The notes: generated from the sequence alone by a model not told the origin. A stretch of 64,000 nucleotides of DNA from Bacillota bacterium (GCA_023413135.1 JAEZQK010000118.1:1-64000), one strand, 5' to 3'. Shown: positions 8,802-17,715, counted from the stretch's first letter. Made by a program: numbers and translations.

Positions 8802-9458
8802 TCATTTGTTAACTGTGCCCATTTTCAGCGTTACCGCAGCCACTAAAAGGCTTATGCTTTTTGCCCCCGAAGTACTTAGCGCCTTTAAACAGGCCCTGGC
8901 GGTAGCGCCGGTGGTGCACACGTCGTCCACCAGCAAAAGCCGCATCCCCTTCACCTTTTCGCAGGTTTGAAAGGCATCCTCCATGTTCTTCATTCGCTGC
9001 TCTTTTTCAAGCTTCGCTTGCTGATTCGTTTCGCGAAGCCGTGTTAGGGCCGGAAGGACGGGGATATTTTTTTGTTCGACCACCGCCTGCGCAAGTAGCT
9101 CCGCCTGATTGAAGCCCCGCTCCTTAAGGCGCCCCGGATGCAGAGGCACGGGCACCAGCGCGTCAAAACACTCTCCCTCTATGCACGCAGCCATCTCCCG
9201 GCCTAAGAGCCCTGCCGCGTCCCTGACGTAAGTAAACTTCAGGCAGTGGATCAATTCCCTGGCCGCGCCCTCGTACGGGTAGGGTGCATAGACCTTTTCC
9301 ATGCCCTCCACATAAAAGAAGATCTCCTGCCTTCTCATGGACGCGAGGTCCTTCCGGCAAGGCAAGCAAAGATGATCGCCCGCATCATCCAATCTTGGAT
9401 GGCCGCAGCAATAGCAGCGGGCATAGGGCGGATAGAGAAGGCTTTTCAGGAGACCCAT
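8802..9458 (-). CDS. comF: ComF-family phosphoribosyltransferase-like protein
   Basis: ComF family, linked in Bacillus to DNA uptake, with a predicted role in handling DNA or purine metabolites. The 218-residue product has an N-terminal Cys4 zinc finger (Cys15, 18, 31, 34: CYCC...CLPC) and a C-terminal type I phosphoribosyltransferase PRPP loop LLLVDDVCTTGAT near residue 170-185. I prefer the ATG at 9458, 8 nt after AAGGAG; a GTG at 9467 is inside that region. The gene overlaps the end of recD2 by 13 nt, so both are co-transcribed. The pair RecD2-ComF points to a DNA-processing operon. Confidence 0.88.
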   Translation of the reverse strand: MGLLKSLLYPPYARCYCCGHPRLDDAGDHLCLPCRKDLASMRRQEIFFYVEGMEKVYAPYPYEGAARELIHCLKFTYVRDAAGLLGREMAACIEGECFDALVPVPLHPGRLKERGFNQAELLAQAVVEQKNIPVLPALTRLRETNQQAKLEKEQRMKNMEDAFQTCEKVKGMRLLLVDDVCTTGATARACLKALSTSGAKSISLLVAAVTLKMGTVNK

Positions 9459-11683
9459 CCCGCCCACTCCTTCAATTGGCGGCCAAGCGTCGTGTAGCGC
9501 TTGGCAATGTGGTTGTTGCGCACCATGGCCTCAATGATCTCCTCCCGCCCCACCAAAACCACCAGCTGCCGTGCCCTGGTGATGGCGGTATAGAGCAGGT
9601 TCCGGGTTAAGAGCATGGGCGGCCCGCCCACCACGGGCATTACCACCACAGGGAACTCGCTGCCCTGGCTTTTGTGCACCGACAAGCAATAGGCCAGCTC
9701 CAGCGCTTCCCGCTGCTGCTCCTCGTAGTCCACCAGCCTGTCCTCATCGAAGCGGACGGTGAGCGTCCGCTCCTCCGGATCAATGGCTTCGATGAAGCCA
9801 ACGTCCCCGTTGAAGATGCCCTGGCCTTCCTCCCAGGTGATACCATTATATTTCCGCCACTCGATCTGATAATCGTTCTTCGTCTGCATCACCTTGTCGC
9901 CCACCCGAAACAGCGCATCGCCGAAAACCAGGGAAGGCTTGCCCATCTGCGGGGGATTCAGCGCCTCCTGCAGCATGCGGTTGAGTGCCCACACGCCGCA
10001 CTCGCCCTTTTTGGTGGGGGACAGCACCTGGATCTGCCTGACGGAGCTAATCAGCCTGTCCCTTTCGTCCATCTTTAAAAAGGCGGGCAGCCGCTGGGTG
10101 CAAAGGGATACGATGGTCTGCGCCGCTTCGCTCAAGACCATCTTCTTTTCCAGGAACATATCCGTGGCCCGGCCATTCAAAATAGGCATTTCGCCCCCAT
10201 TGATGCGGTGGGCGTTCAATACGATCATGCTGTTTTCGTCCTGGCGGAAGATCTGTGTCAGCCGTACGCTGGGCACGGACTCGCTTTTGAGAATATCCCC
10301 CAGCACGTTCCCCGGCCCCACGGGAGGCAGCTGGTCTGCATCGCCCACCAGAAGTAGCCTGGTACCCGGCGTAATGGCCCGAAGAAGGCTGCGCATCAGC
10401 AGAATATCCACCATGGACATCTCGTCCACAATGATGCAGTTGGCCTCCAGGGGGTTATCCTGATCGCGGGAAAAGCTGCCCTCGTCGCCGCCGTACTCCA
10501 GCATGCGGTGGATTGTCTTGGCCTCCACGCCGGTGGCCTCCGTCATGCGCTTGGCAGCCCGGCCGGAAGGGGCACACAGCAGCACCTCCCCCTCCTTGGA
10601 AAGAATGCGGATGATGCAGTTGATGATCGTGGTCTTGCCCGTACCGGGGCCGCCGGTGATCACCAGCACACCCTCGTCTACCGCTGCCTGCACCGCCTTG
10701 CGCTGCAGGGAGCTGAAGCTGACGCTCTTCTCTTTTTCAAACCGCCGGATGGCTTCTTCCGCCGCCTGGCTTTTGCGGTAGGGCAGCGCCGCCAGCATTT
10801 CGTGCAGCCGCTGGGCCACTTCCCGCTCGGCATTGAAATATTGGGGCAGGTAAATTCCCTGCTCTTCCTCCTCCGTGGGCGAAGTGATCATCTCCCGGCG
10901 GATCAAAAGCTCCGCCAGCGCGCCTGTCACCAGTTCCTCGTTCACCCGAAGGAGCTTGACCGTGCGGTTTATGAGCTCCGCCCTTGGCAGATATACATGG
11001 CCGCCGGTGGAGGCGGCGTCCTGGAGCACATACTTCAGCGCACATTTCACCCGGTGGGGTGAATCGGTCGCCATGCCCATGGATAGCGCGATGCGGTCCG
11101 CGGTCAGAAAGCCTACGCCTTCTATATCCTCCACCAGGCGGTAGGGGTTTTCCCTGATCACCGCCTGCACTTGATCACCGTACAGCCGGCTGATCTTTAC
11201 CGCCAGAGTGGCGTTGACGCCGTAGCTTTGCAAGAACACCATGGCCTGGCGGGCGTACATCTGCTCATGAAAACTCTTTGCAATCTGCTCGGCCCGCTTG
11301 GCACCCACCTTGGGCACCTGGGCCAGCCGCTCCGGATGCTCGCTTAAGATATCCAGCGTGTCCTTGCCGAAATACGCTACCAATATCTTGGCCGTGGCGG
11401 GCCCGACGCCTTTGATCAGCCCTGAACCAAGATACCGCTCGATGCCCAGCAGCGTGGTAGGCTTTACGATTTCGCATCCGGCTGCCTTCCATTGCCGGCC
11501 GTATTGGGGGTGCTCCACCCAGCCGCCGGATAAAACGATCTGCTCCCCGGAGGAAAGCTCCGGCAGCGCACCCACTACCGTCACCTTTTCCCTGCCGGCA
11601 CGGACCTGCATGACCGTATAACCGTTCTCCTCATTGCGGTAGGTGATGTCCGATACCGTCGCCTCCAACTGCTCCACAGCCAT
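9446..11683 (-). CDS. recD2: RecD2-family ATP-dependent DNA helicase
   Basis: Superfamily 1B 5'-3' DNA helicase of the RecBC-independent RecD2 (YrrC) class, acting in repair and recombination. The 745-residue product has the RecD2 N-terminal OB-like domain and helix-hairpin-helix repeats (LAQVPKVGAKRAEQIAKSF; GVGFLTADRIA), then Walker A GGPGTGKTTI near residue 350, Walker B DEMSMVD, motif III GDADQLPPVGPG, a UvrD-C-like region and the motif SVHKSQGSEFPVVV near the end. The frame opens at 11743 but the extra 20 residues would cover the divergent promoter of the ABC-F gene, so the ATG at 11683 is chosen, preceded by GGAAG. Downstream comF overlaps by 13 nt. Confidence 0.92.
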   Translation of the reverse strand: MAVEQLEATVSDITYRNEENGYTVMQVRAGREKVTVVGALPELSSGEQIVLSGGWVEHPQYGRQWKAAGCEIVKPTTLLGIERYLGSGLIKGVGPATAKILVAYFGKDTLDILSEHPERLAQVPKVGAKRAEQIAKSFHEQMYARQAMVFLQSYGVNATLAVKISRLYGDQVQAVIRENPYRLVEDIEGVGFLTADRIALSMGMATDSPHRVKCALKYVLQDAASTGGHVYLPRAELINRTVKLLRVNEELVTGALAELLIRREMITSPTEEEEQGIYLPQYFNAEREVAQRLHEMLAALPYRKSQAAEEAIRRFEKEKSVSFSSLQRKAVQAAVDEGVLVITGGPGTGKTTIINCIIRILSKEGEVLLCAPSGRAAKRMTEATGVEAKTIHRMLEYGGDEGSFSRDQDNPLEANCIIVDEMSMVDILLMRSLLRAITPGTRLLLVGDADQLPPVGPGNVLGDILKSESVPSVRLTQIFRQDENSMIVLNAHRINGGEMPILNGRATDMFLEKKMVLSEAAQTIVSLCTQRLPAFLKMDERDRLISSVRQIQVLSPTKKGECGVWALNRMLQEALNPPQMGKPSLVFGDALFRVGDKVMQTKNDYQIEWRKYNGITWEEGQGIFNGDVGFIEAIDPEERTLTVRFDEDRLVDYEEQQREALELAYCLSVHKSQGSEFPVVVMPVVGGPPMLLTRNLLYTAITRARQLVVLVGREEIIEAMVRNNHIAKRYTTLGRQLKEWAGWVS

Positions 11684-11736
11684 GCCCCGCTTCCATTTGC
11701 TTCTTGTTCCCCTGATTATATCACAGGCACGGGGGC

Positions 11737-11765
11737 TTGACAAAGCTCCCGGACGCCGCTACAAT
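11737..11765 (+). promoter_or_regulatory. Strong sigma-A promoter of the ABC-F gene
   Basis: TTGACA at 11737-11742 and TACAAT at 11760-11765 with an exact 17-nt spacer. Transcription would begin near 11772, giving a leader of about 180 nt before the ABC-F start codon. Confidence 0.8.
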
Positions 11766-11771
11766 AATTAC

Positions 11772-11949
11772 GACAAATGTGGAAAGGGTAAGGTTTCACG
11801 CATGCGCAAATAACCGTTGTCAACACAATGCTGCTCCTTACGGAGCCTTGTTTTGCATCGGTATTTTCGCGCACGTAGAACATACGCCCTTTTTGTTTTG
11901 CGTATTTTCGCCTGTGCCTTCCGATGCGATCACGCCGGGAGGTTTTTTG
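11772..11949 (+). promoter_or_regulatory. Structured leader / probable attenuator of the ABC-F gene
   Basis: About 180 nt of untranslated leader with several possible stems: GCTCC/GGAGC around 11833-11846, ATACGC (11881-11886) with GCGTAT, and TGCATCGG near 11855 with CCGATGCG near 11920. The mutually exclusive pairings and the included 16-codon ORF resemble antibiotic-responsive attenuators. A long frame running through the leader into the ABC-F gene exists but lacks its own ribosome binding site. Confidence 0.5.
11828..11878 (+). CDS. Putative 16-residue leader peptide of the ABC-F gene
   Basis: Short ORF in the leader RNA, reading MLLLTEPCFASVFSRT then TAG. Its 5' part overlaps a small hairpin (GCTCC-TTAC-GGAGC). 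Leader peptides of this kind upstream of antibiotic-resistance ABC-F genes allow ribosome stalling to switch expression on; this role is inferred from position and known regulation of the family. The Shine-Dalgarno upstream is weak (AACACA only), which lowers confidence. Confidence 0.45.
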   Translation: MLLLTEPCFASVFSRT

Positions 11950-13572
11950 ATGCCATTTTGTTATTTAAACGCAACCCAACTGGAAAAGCATATCGGGCAG
12001 CGCAGGCTGTTTTCCATCCCGCTTTTACAGATTTTTGAGGGGGATCGCATCGGGCTCATCGGCCGCAACGGTGCGGGAAAGTCCACGCTGCTGTCCATCC
12101 TAAGCGGGGAAGATGAGCCGGATATGGGCCTCATCAAACGGGAAGTCCCCATCCATCTGGTGCACCAGTTCGGCGCACCGGATCAAGGGGCAGGGGCGCA
12201 AGCCCTAAAGGAATTCCGAGTTTTGGAAGCAGCACAGCGCACATCGCGCAGCGGCGGGGAGGCGACCAGGCTGCGCCTGGCGGAAACGGACATCACCCGC
12301 GTCAAGCTGCTTTTTTGCGATGAGCCCACCGCCAACCTGGATGGGGAAGGCCGGGCGCTGCTTTACAAAAAGCTGGACCAATGCGACACCTTCGTGCTGG
12401 TGAGCCATGACCGGGAACTGTTAAACGGCCTGTGCAACCGCATCTGGTATCTCGACGGGGAGACGGTGACCGCCTATCCTGGCAACTACGACGACTTTTT
12501 GAGCATCCAGGAGACGGAAAAAGCGCAACAAGCCAGGGATTACGAGCGGTACGTTTCGGAAAAGACGCACCTGCAGGAGGCGCTGGACACTGTCGTCCGC
12601 AAGGCATCCAAGATGAAAGGGCCGCCCAAGCGCATGGGCAACAGCGAGGCCAGACTGCACCGGCGCGATAACAAATCCCAGGAAAAGTTGCACGACGCCA
12701 AAAACGCCATGAAAACCAGGCTGGAAAAGCTTGAAAAGGTGGATCGCCCCAGGGAGGAAACCGCCATCCGCCTGGATTTTTCCCTTACCGATCCGCCCCA
12801 AAGCCGCACCGTGCTCCGGGCGGAGCATGTGTCCTTCGGCTACGGTAAGCCCTTATTTACAGATGCATCCTTTGAGCTGCCCCTGGGCAGCAAAACGGCG
12901 CTTTTGGGCCCCAACGGTGCGGGCAAGTCCACCCTTTTGCGGCTGATCCGGGAAGAGGCCGATGGCATCCGCAAGACGCCCAAAGCGAAGCTTGGCATAT
13001 TCGGCCAGGAGTTTGAGACGCTGGACATGAATCAATCTGTGCTGGCCAATGCGCTCAGGCACAGCATCCAAAGCGAAACGGTGGTCCGCACGGTACTGAA
13101 TCGCCTGCTGTTCTCCCGCGATGAGCTGAACAAGCCTGCTTTCGTCCTCTCGGGCGGCGAGCGGGTGAAACTGGCCTTTGCCCAGCTGTTCGTGGGCCCT
13201 GCCAACGTACTTTTGCTGGATGAGCCTACCAACTACCTGGACATCCTTTCCCTGTCCGTGCTGGAAAACATGCTCAAGGAGTACGAAGGCACGGTATTGT
13301 TTGTATCCCACGACCAGGCCTTCGTTTCGGCGGTGGCGGCCAGGCTGCTTGTTTTGGAAAATGGTCGTCTTCAAACCTTCGAAGGTACGCTTCAAACCTA
13401 TAAGCAAAAGCAAACCACCCATACAAACACGGCCTTTGACCGTACCCGGCTGCAGATGCGCCTGTCCCAATTAACCGACAGCATCGGCCATGCCAACCCC
13501 GAGGAAAAGGAACGGCTGGAAGCGGAGTATGCTGCCTGCCTACGGGAGTACCGTGCATTAGGGGAAATGTAG
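11950..13572 (+). CDS. ABC-F ATPase, ribosomal-protection (antibiotic resistance) type
   Basis: Soluble tandem ATPase that binds the ribosomal E site; members of this branch (Vga/Lsa/Msr/Vml-like) dislodge lincosamide, streptogramin, pleuromutilin or macrolide drugs. The 540-residue product has NBD1 (Walker A GRNGAGKST about residue 38, signature SGGEATRLRLA, Walker B LLFCDEPTANLD), a charged linker (about 190-265, KMKGPPKRMG) and NBD2 (Walker A GPNGAGKST, signature LSGGERVKLAFAQ, Walker B LLLDEPTNYLD). No membrane segments. NBD1 is short between Walker A and the signature, as in resistance-type ABC-Fs. ATG at 11950 follows GGGAGG. The long regulated leader also favours a resistance over a housekeeping role. 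Drug spectrum cannot be read from the sequence. Confidence 0.85.
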   Translation: MPFCYLNATQLEKHIGQRRLFSIPLLQIFEGDRIGLIGRNGAGKSTLLSILSGEDEPDMGLIKREVPIHLVHQFGAPDQGAGAQALKEFRVLEAAQRTSRSGGEATRLRLAETDITRVKLLFCDEPTANLDGEGRALLYKKLDQCDTFVLVSHDRELLNGLCNRIWYLDGETVTAYPGNYDDFLSIQETEKAQQARDYERYVSEKTHLQEALDTVVRKASKMKGPPKRMGNSEARLHRRDNKSQEKLHDAKNAMKTRLEKLEKVDRPREETAIRLDFSLTDPPQSRTVLRAEHVSFGYGKPLFTDASFELPLGSKTALLGPNGAGKSTLLRLIREEADGIRKTPKAKLGIFGQEFETLDMNQSVLANALRHSIQSETVVRTVLNRLLFSRDELNKPAFVLSGGERVKLAFAQLFVGPANVLLLDEPTNYLDILSLSVLENMLKEYEGTVLFVSHDQAFVSAVAARLLVLENGRLQTFEGTLQTYKQKQTTHTNTAFDRTRLQMRLSQLTDSIGHANPEEKERLEAEYAACLREYRALGEM

Positions 13573-13637
13573 GCTGGAAACCCCTTTGTTTCAGGCTATT
13601 TTTAATAACGTATTTTTTGTCAAAGAGCGAAAATCTA

Positions 13638-13666
13638 TTGCATTTTCCATAAAAATGGTGTATCAT
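13638..13666 (+). promoter_or_regulatory. Promoter of the HPr-like gene
   Basis: TTGCAT at 13638-13643 and TATCAT at 13661-13666, spacer 17 nt, 35 nt before the ATG at 13701. Confidence 0.65.
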
Positions 13667-13700
13667 GTGTTCTGTACCAAATAAAGGGGGTGCTTCATTT

Positions 13701-13928
13701 ATGAAGTCCGTCAACATCCGTCTCAGCCTGGCTGAAAATGTGAAGACGTTCGTAAACGTCGTCAACCGTTACCCCTACGACATGGACCTGCGCGCAGGCC
13801 GCCATGTGGTGGATGCCAAATCCATTCTGGGCATCTTCAGCCTGGACCTGAGCAAACCTATCGCCCTGGAAGTGTACGCCGACGATTGCGATGATCTGAT
13901 GGCCGACATCAAGCCCTTCATCGCCTGA
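13701..13928 (+). CDS. HPr-family protein lacking the phospho-histidine (Crh-like)
   Basis: 75-residue protein with the HPr fold. The regulatory-serine segment is conserved (VDAKSILGIFSL, equivalent to HPr Ser46), as are flanking strands, but the active-site stretch around His15 of HPr (IHARPA) reads ENVKTFVNVV, so it cannot accept phosphate from enzyme I. It is therefore a candidate for signalling through Ser phosphorylation, as Crh does in catabolite control in Bacillus. ATG at 13701 follows AAAGGGGG; own promoter upstream and a terminator downstream make it monocistronic. Function inferred. Confidence 0.82.
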   Translation: MKSVNIRLSLAENVKTFVNVVNRYPYDMDLRAGRHVVDAKSILGIFSLDLSKPIALEVYADDCDDLMADIKPFIA

Positions 13929-13975
13929 CAGGGTACGGGCAGCCTGCCGCGGCAGGCATTGCATAATGTCTCATC

Positions 13976-14008
13976 TCCCCTCAGCCTTCTGGTTTGAGGG
14001 GATTTTTC
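13976..14008 (+). terminator. Rho-independent terminator after the HPr-like gene
   Basis: Perfect 8-bp stem TCCCCTCA (13976-13983) / TGAGGGGA (13995-14002) followed by TTTTT. Confidence 0.85.
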
Positions 14009-14030
14009 CTGTAATTTTATGAGGAGGGTG

Positions 14031-14792
14031 ATGCAGGTAATGATCAGCCGCAAAACCCCCGACCTTGAAAACAAGCTGCTGATCCTGTTTGCCGTTGACC
14101 AACTGGGCCCCTTGACCAGCCTGCAGCTATTGCAGTTCCTTGCGGAATACGACCTGATGGACTATATCACCATGCAATTGACATTGGGGGATATGCTGTT
14201 AAGCGGCCACCTGGGCAGCATCCCACACGCTCTGGGGACGCTGTATACGCTTTCCCGGGAGGGCCGGGAATCATTATCATTGTTTTTGCGGCGCCTGCCC
14301 CACAGCACGCGCATGCTTATACGTGATGCCATTCCCAATTGGAAGCCAAGGTTCCAGCGGGAAACGCAGATGCTGGCGGATTTTCACCGCCGCGAGAATG
14401 GGGTGTATGATCTTAGGCTCCGCCTGATGGAGAAGGACTCATCCCTTTTGGACATGACGCTTTCCCTTCCCGCCCGGGATATGGCCGACCGGCTTTCCCG
14501 CCGCTGGCCTGCAGCCGCGCCGGCGTTTTACGGATATCTGATGAAAGAGCTGGGGGATGATTTTTCTTTGGATAGGAGCTCCCCAAGCATCCTGCCCCAA
14601 GGTGCAGCCGTTGATTGGGAATGCGCGCAAGGCTGTATCCTTCGCCTGAGTCAGGGCGAATCAGCCACTCCGGCGCTTACCATGGCACTTGCGCTGCCCA
14701 CGGAATCCATGGCGCTTTTCTTCGCCAGGCGCTGGGCAGAGAAGGCGGATGATATTTGCACCTTTTTGATGGAGAGTCTGTCGGAAGAATGA
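14031..14792 (+). CDS. DUF4364 family protein
   Basis: 253-residue protein of a conserved clostridial family with a winged-helix-like N-terminus (ENKLLILFAVDQLGPLTSLQLLQFLAEYDLMDY, given here only as its start and end ENKLLILF...DLMDY). The family pattern of YTLSREGRESLSLF follows near residue 75. The C-terminal half is poorly conserved. Probably a DNA-binding or signalling protein; function unknown. The start is uncertain: GAGGAGG at 14021-14027 can serve ATGs at 14031 or 14040. It follows the HPr terminator directly. Confidence 0.75.
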   Translation: MQVMISRKTPDLENKLLILFAVDQLGPLTSLQLLQFLAEYDLMDYITMQLTLGDMLLSGHLGSIPHALGTLYTLSREGRESLSLFLRRLPHSTRMLIRDAIPNWKPRFQRETQMLADFHRRENGVYDLRLRLMEKDSSLLDMTLSLPARDMADRLSRRWPAAAPAFYGYLMKELGDDFSLDRSSPSILPQGAAVDWECAQGCILRLSQGESATPALTMALALPTESMALFFARRWAEKADDICTFLMESLSEE

Positions 14793-14832
14793 TGCACAAA
14801 AAGGCCATGAAACGAAAGAGGGGATCATCACA

Positions 14833-15651
14833 ATGAAAATCGGTGTGCGGGCCCACGACTTCCCCAAACAGTCTCCCGAGAGCCTGGCGAAAGAAATTCG
14901 TGCATCAGGTTTTGAAGCCGTGCAACTGGCCCTTTTTAAAGCGCTGGATATACGGGAAGAGGAGATGATGAGGCCGGATACCCTTTCAAGAATCCGGAAG
15001 GCCTTTGAGAGCGCCGGCCTTGAAATTTCCGTATTGGGCTGTTATGTCGATCCTGGCGCTTTGCAGGAATCTGTACGGCAAAACAGCTTGGAACGCTTTC
15101 GGGAGCACGTTCGCATCGCGAAAAAGCTAGGCGCAGCCTGTGTGGCCACTGAGACCACAGCTTTCTCCGGTACCGATACGGAGCGTGAATACGCATACGG
15201 CCGCATCTTGGCCTTTGTGCAGGAGATGGCAAAGGAAGCGGAAAGTGCCGATACCTTCGTTGCGATAGAGCCAGTTCTTGCCCATACCATAAATACCCCC
15301 AAAATGGCCCGGCGCCTGCTAAATGAGGTGGGCAGTGACCGCTTGCGCATTATTTTTGATCCGGTCAACCTGCTGTCTTTAGGCGGGGTTGATAGCCAGG
15401 ATGATTTATGGTCTAGGTGCATAGCTTGTTTTGGGGACAAGGTGATTGCCATGCATATCAAAAACGGCTGCTGGCAAGGCTCCCGATATATCCCGCAGCC
15501 ACTGGATCAGGGTGTGATGCATTTCGATCCCGTATTCCGGTGGATCAAGGAAAAAATGCCGCATCTGCCGCTTTTGCGCGAGGAGGCACAGCCGTGCAAT
15601 GTGGAAAGGGACATCGCTTTTGTCAAAGCGGCATTTGAGCATATAGCATAG
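14833..15651 (+). CDS. TIM-barrel sugar phosphate isomerase/epimerase
   Basis: 272-residue xylose-isomerase-like TIM barrel (AP endonuclease 2 family). Metal-ligand residues of the family are seen in FVAIEPVLAH (Glu), IIFDPVNLL (Asp), VIAMHIKNG (His) and the terminal LLREEAQP (Glu). Such enzymes isomerise or epimerise keto-sugars or inositol derivatives; the substrate is unknown, and no sugar operon surrounds it. Start ATG follows GAGGGG. It converges with the flavodoxin-type gene at 15666 with a 14-nt gap. Confidence 0.83.
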   Translation: MKIGVRAHDFPKQSPESLAKEIRASGFEAVQLALFKALDIREEEMMRPDTLSRIRKAFESAGLEISVLGCYVDPGALQESVRQNSLERFREHVRIAKKLGAACVATETTAFSGTDTEREYAYGRILAFVQEMAKEAESADTFVAIEPVLAHTINTPKMARRLLNEVGSDRLRIIFDPVNLLSLGGVDSQDDLWSRCIACFGDKVIAMHIKNGCWQGSRYIPQPLDQGVMHFDPVFRWIKEKMPHLPLLREEAQPCNVERDIAFVKAAFEHIA

Positions 15652-15665
15652 TCTTGCACCTGCCA

Positions 15666-16331
15666 TCATAGTTGTTTTGCGGCACGAAGGATCTGTTCAA
15701 CATAGTCAGAAATTTGGACCGTAATATCATTCCAATCGTATTCCTGCTTTGGGAAAAGCATATCGGAAGAAAAAGCCGCATTTGCAAGCGGTATAGATAT
15801 CCCTGTATTCCACTCCCCGTTCAGCGGAACCGGTTTTAATTGAATCGTTTCCAGTGCATTGGCGATCGTATCGTTAACCATCCGCTTATAGCTATTTAAA
15901 GCCCATGATGCTCCGCCGCCATGGGATATGATTCCTGTCGGCTTGCCATAGACCTTAGACTTATATGCGTTGTCTTTCCCCCAATGAAGAAAAGTAATCT
16001 GTTCCATTTTCTCAAGCAGGGCGGAAAGCTTGGCCGGGATCGGAGCGTAATGGGGCGAAACAATCACAATCACGTCGCTGGCAATGATCTCGGTGTATAT
16101 TTGGTTGAAATCGTCTCTTTGTACGCACCGGTGTGTGCTCCGGCATTTCCCGCAGCCTATGCATGGAAGGATAACGTGTTTCTTTAGTTCAATGATCGTA
16201 TGGCCGGCATCTTTCTGCCTGCGGCGGATCTCGTGTTCGGCAATTTCACAGATTTTACGGGAAGTGCTTTGGGCGCCCGCAACGCCAAGCATGTTCGAAG
16301 CGGAGATATACAGAACTCTCACAGTCAACAC
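15666..16331 (-). CDS. NAD(P)H-dependent FMN reductase-like flavoprotein
   Basis: 221-residue flavodoxin-fold oxidoreductase. The N-terminal phosphate-binding loop ISASNMLGVAGAQSTSRK, a CIGCGKC cluster near residue 60 typical of the iron-sulfur-flavoprotein/NADPH-FMN reductase group, and SPHYAPIPAKLSALLEKM lining the flavin support this. No ATG is available; GTG at 16331 is used with AGGCGG just upstream, alternatives being TTG 16328 and GTG 16322. Likely involved in quinone or redox-stress chemistry; no partner gene adjacent. Confidence 0.75.
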   Translation of the reverse strand: MLTVRVLYISASNMLGVAGAQSTSRKICEIAEHEIRRRQKDAGHTIIELKKHVILPCIGCGKCRSTHRCVQRDDFNQIYTEIIASDVIVIVSPHYAPIPAKLSALLEKMEQITFLHWGKDNAYKSKVYGKPTGIISHGGGASWALNSYKRMVNDTIANALETIQLKPVPLNGEWNTGISIPLANAAFSSDMLFPKQEYDWNDITVQISDYVEQILRAAKQL

Positions 16332-16486
16332 CGCCTGTTCCTGCCATTAACGGTATGGTACATGATCCTACGCGCATCGTCAAGCTATAGATAGCAGCTT
16401 ATAAGCCACCTGTTTGGTGCATCCTGCAACTCACTTATTCTTGCAATCCAGGCAGCGCATAAAGGCATCAATACTTTATATAATCG

Positions 16487-16516
16487 TAAAAAAGCACCTG
16501 CCGTAAGGCAGATGCT
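16487..16516 (-). terminator. Terminator of the acetyl esterase gene
   Basis: Read on the minus strand: AGCATCTGCC-TTAC-GGCAGGTGCT followed by TTTTTTA. A near-perfect 10-bp stem directly downstream of the esterase gene. Confidence 0.85.
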
Positions 16517-16533
16517 AAGAAAAGCATACAGAG

Positions 16534-17502
16534 TCAGCCCTTCAGTTCCTTTACAAACCACTGCAGCACCGCATCGTCCATGTCGGGCAAATGCTCATGG
16601 CCGAAATCCGGGTAGAAGGTCACTTCCTTGGGGGAAGTGATTTTGTTGTAGCAGGCAAACTGGGTGGAAGGCGGGCAGATTTTATCCATCAGCCCGGTGA
16701 ACATGTGCACCTTTCCCTTGATGCGGGATGCCAGATGCTGGATATCGATATATCCCAGCTTCGTGAAGATTTCCTGCTGCCGGCGATGGTTGGGGTCGAA
16801 TCTGCGGAAATACTGCTTCAATTCCACGTAGGCATCCTCCGCCAGGTCCATTTCCCATACCCGCTGATAGTCCGACAGGAAGGGGTAGACAGGCGCCGCC
16901 GCCTTGATGTCTGCCAGCGCAGCGCAGGCAAGGGTCAATCCCCCGCCCTGGGAACCTCCCCGTGCCGCCAAACGTGATGCGTCCACCTCCGGGAAGGCGG
17001 ATACCACCCGGGCAAGCAGCGCCGTATCCAGAAAGATATGGCGGAACAGCAGCTTGTGGGGATCCTCTTCGTTAAGGCCGCGGATGATCTGGCCCTGAAG
17101 CGTGTTGCCGACTACGCCGCCCACATCCTCACTGCGCCCGCCCTGGCCGCGTACATCCAATGCCGCCACGCAAAAGCCCGCACCGGCCCAGGCGGACAGG
17201 GCCGTCCAGCCCTCACTGGCGCCGGAATAACCGTGGAAGCACAGTATGGCCGGAAGCTTGCCTTTGATTTCTTTGGGCCGCATGTATTTGGCATAGATGC
17301 GCGCCCCGCCTGTGCCGGTAAAGGTAAGATGGAAGCTGTCCAAAAAAGGATGCTCATAAGAAGCCTTTTCCAGCACGGGTTTAGGATCCAGCGACGCCAT
17401 TTCCGCAAGGGCTTTGTCCCAGTATCCGTCATAGTCTTCAGGCCGGGGATTTCGCCCGGTATAGGCAAGAAGTTTCTCCACCGGTAAATCAAATAATCCC
17501 AT
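16534..17502 (-). CDS. Acetyl xylan esterase / cephalosporin-C deacetylase family
   Basis: Alpha/beta-hydrolase of carbohydrate esterase family 7, removing acetyl groups from xylo-oligosaccharides and related molecules; intracellular (no signal peptide). The 322-residue product shows the family segment RGQGGRSEDVGG, the nucleophile elbow GGSQGGG, the acid GLMDKICPP and the histidine DFGHEHLPD. The ATG at 17502 (MGLFDLPVEKL) matches the family N-terminus and has GGGAGA upstream; the ATG at 17517 is also possible. A strong terminator follows. Monocistronic. Confidence 0.92.
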   Translation of the reverse strand: MGLFDLPVEKLLAYTGRNPRPEDYDGYWDKALAEMASLDPKPVLEKASYEHPFLDSFHLTFTGTGGARIYAKYMRPKEIKGKLPAILCFHGYSGASEGWTALSAWAGAGFCVAALDVRGQGGRSEDVGGVVGNTLQGQIIRGLNEEDPHKLLFRHIFLDTALLARVVSAFPEVDASRLAARGGSQGGGLTLACAALADIKAAAPVYPFLSDYQRVWEMDLAEDAYVELKQYFRRFDPNHRRQQEIFTKLGYIDIQHLASRIKGKVHMFTGLMDKICPPSTQFACYNKITSPKEVTFYPDFGHEHLPDMDDAVLQWFVKELKG

Positions 17503-17629
17503 GGACGCATCTCCCATTCAATTAATCTTCCAGCATTTTACCACAATACAGCCTGTTTGCCTACAGATTTTGCATGATCCTGCCGGGAGGAGATGCACGA
17601 ACGTATCCTTATCCCTAAATTTGCATCAG

Positions 17630-17658
17630 TTGCTTTTTTTTGTGATACCAGATACAAT
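17630..17658 (+). promoter_or_regulatory. Promoter of the DegV gene
   Basis: TTGCTT at 17630-17635 and TACAAT at 17653-17658, spacer 17 nt. Confidence 0.65.
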
Positions 17659-17715
17659 AGAATGGATTATTTGTTCTTATCCATAGGCCATTTTTTTGAT
17701 GGGGAGGATTCATGC

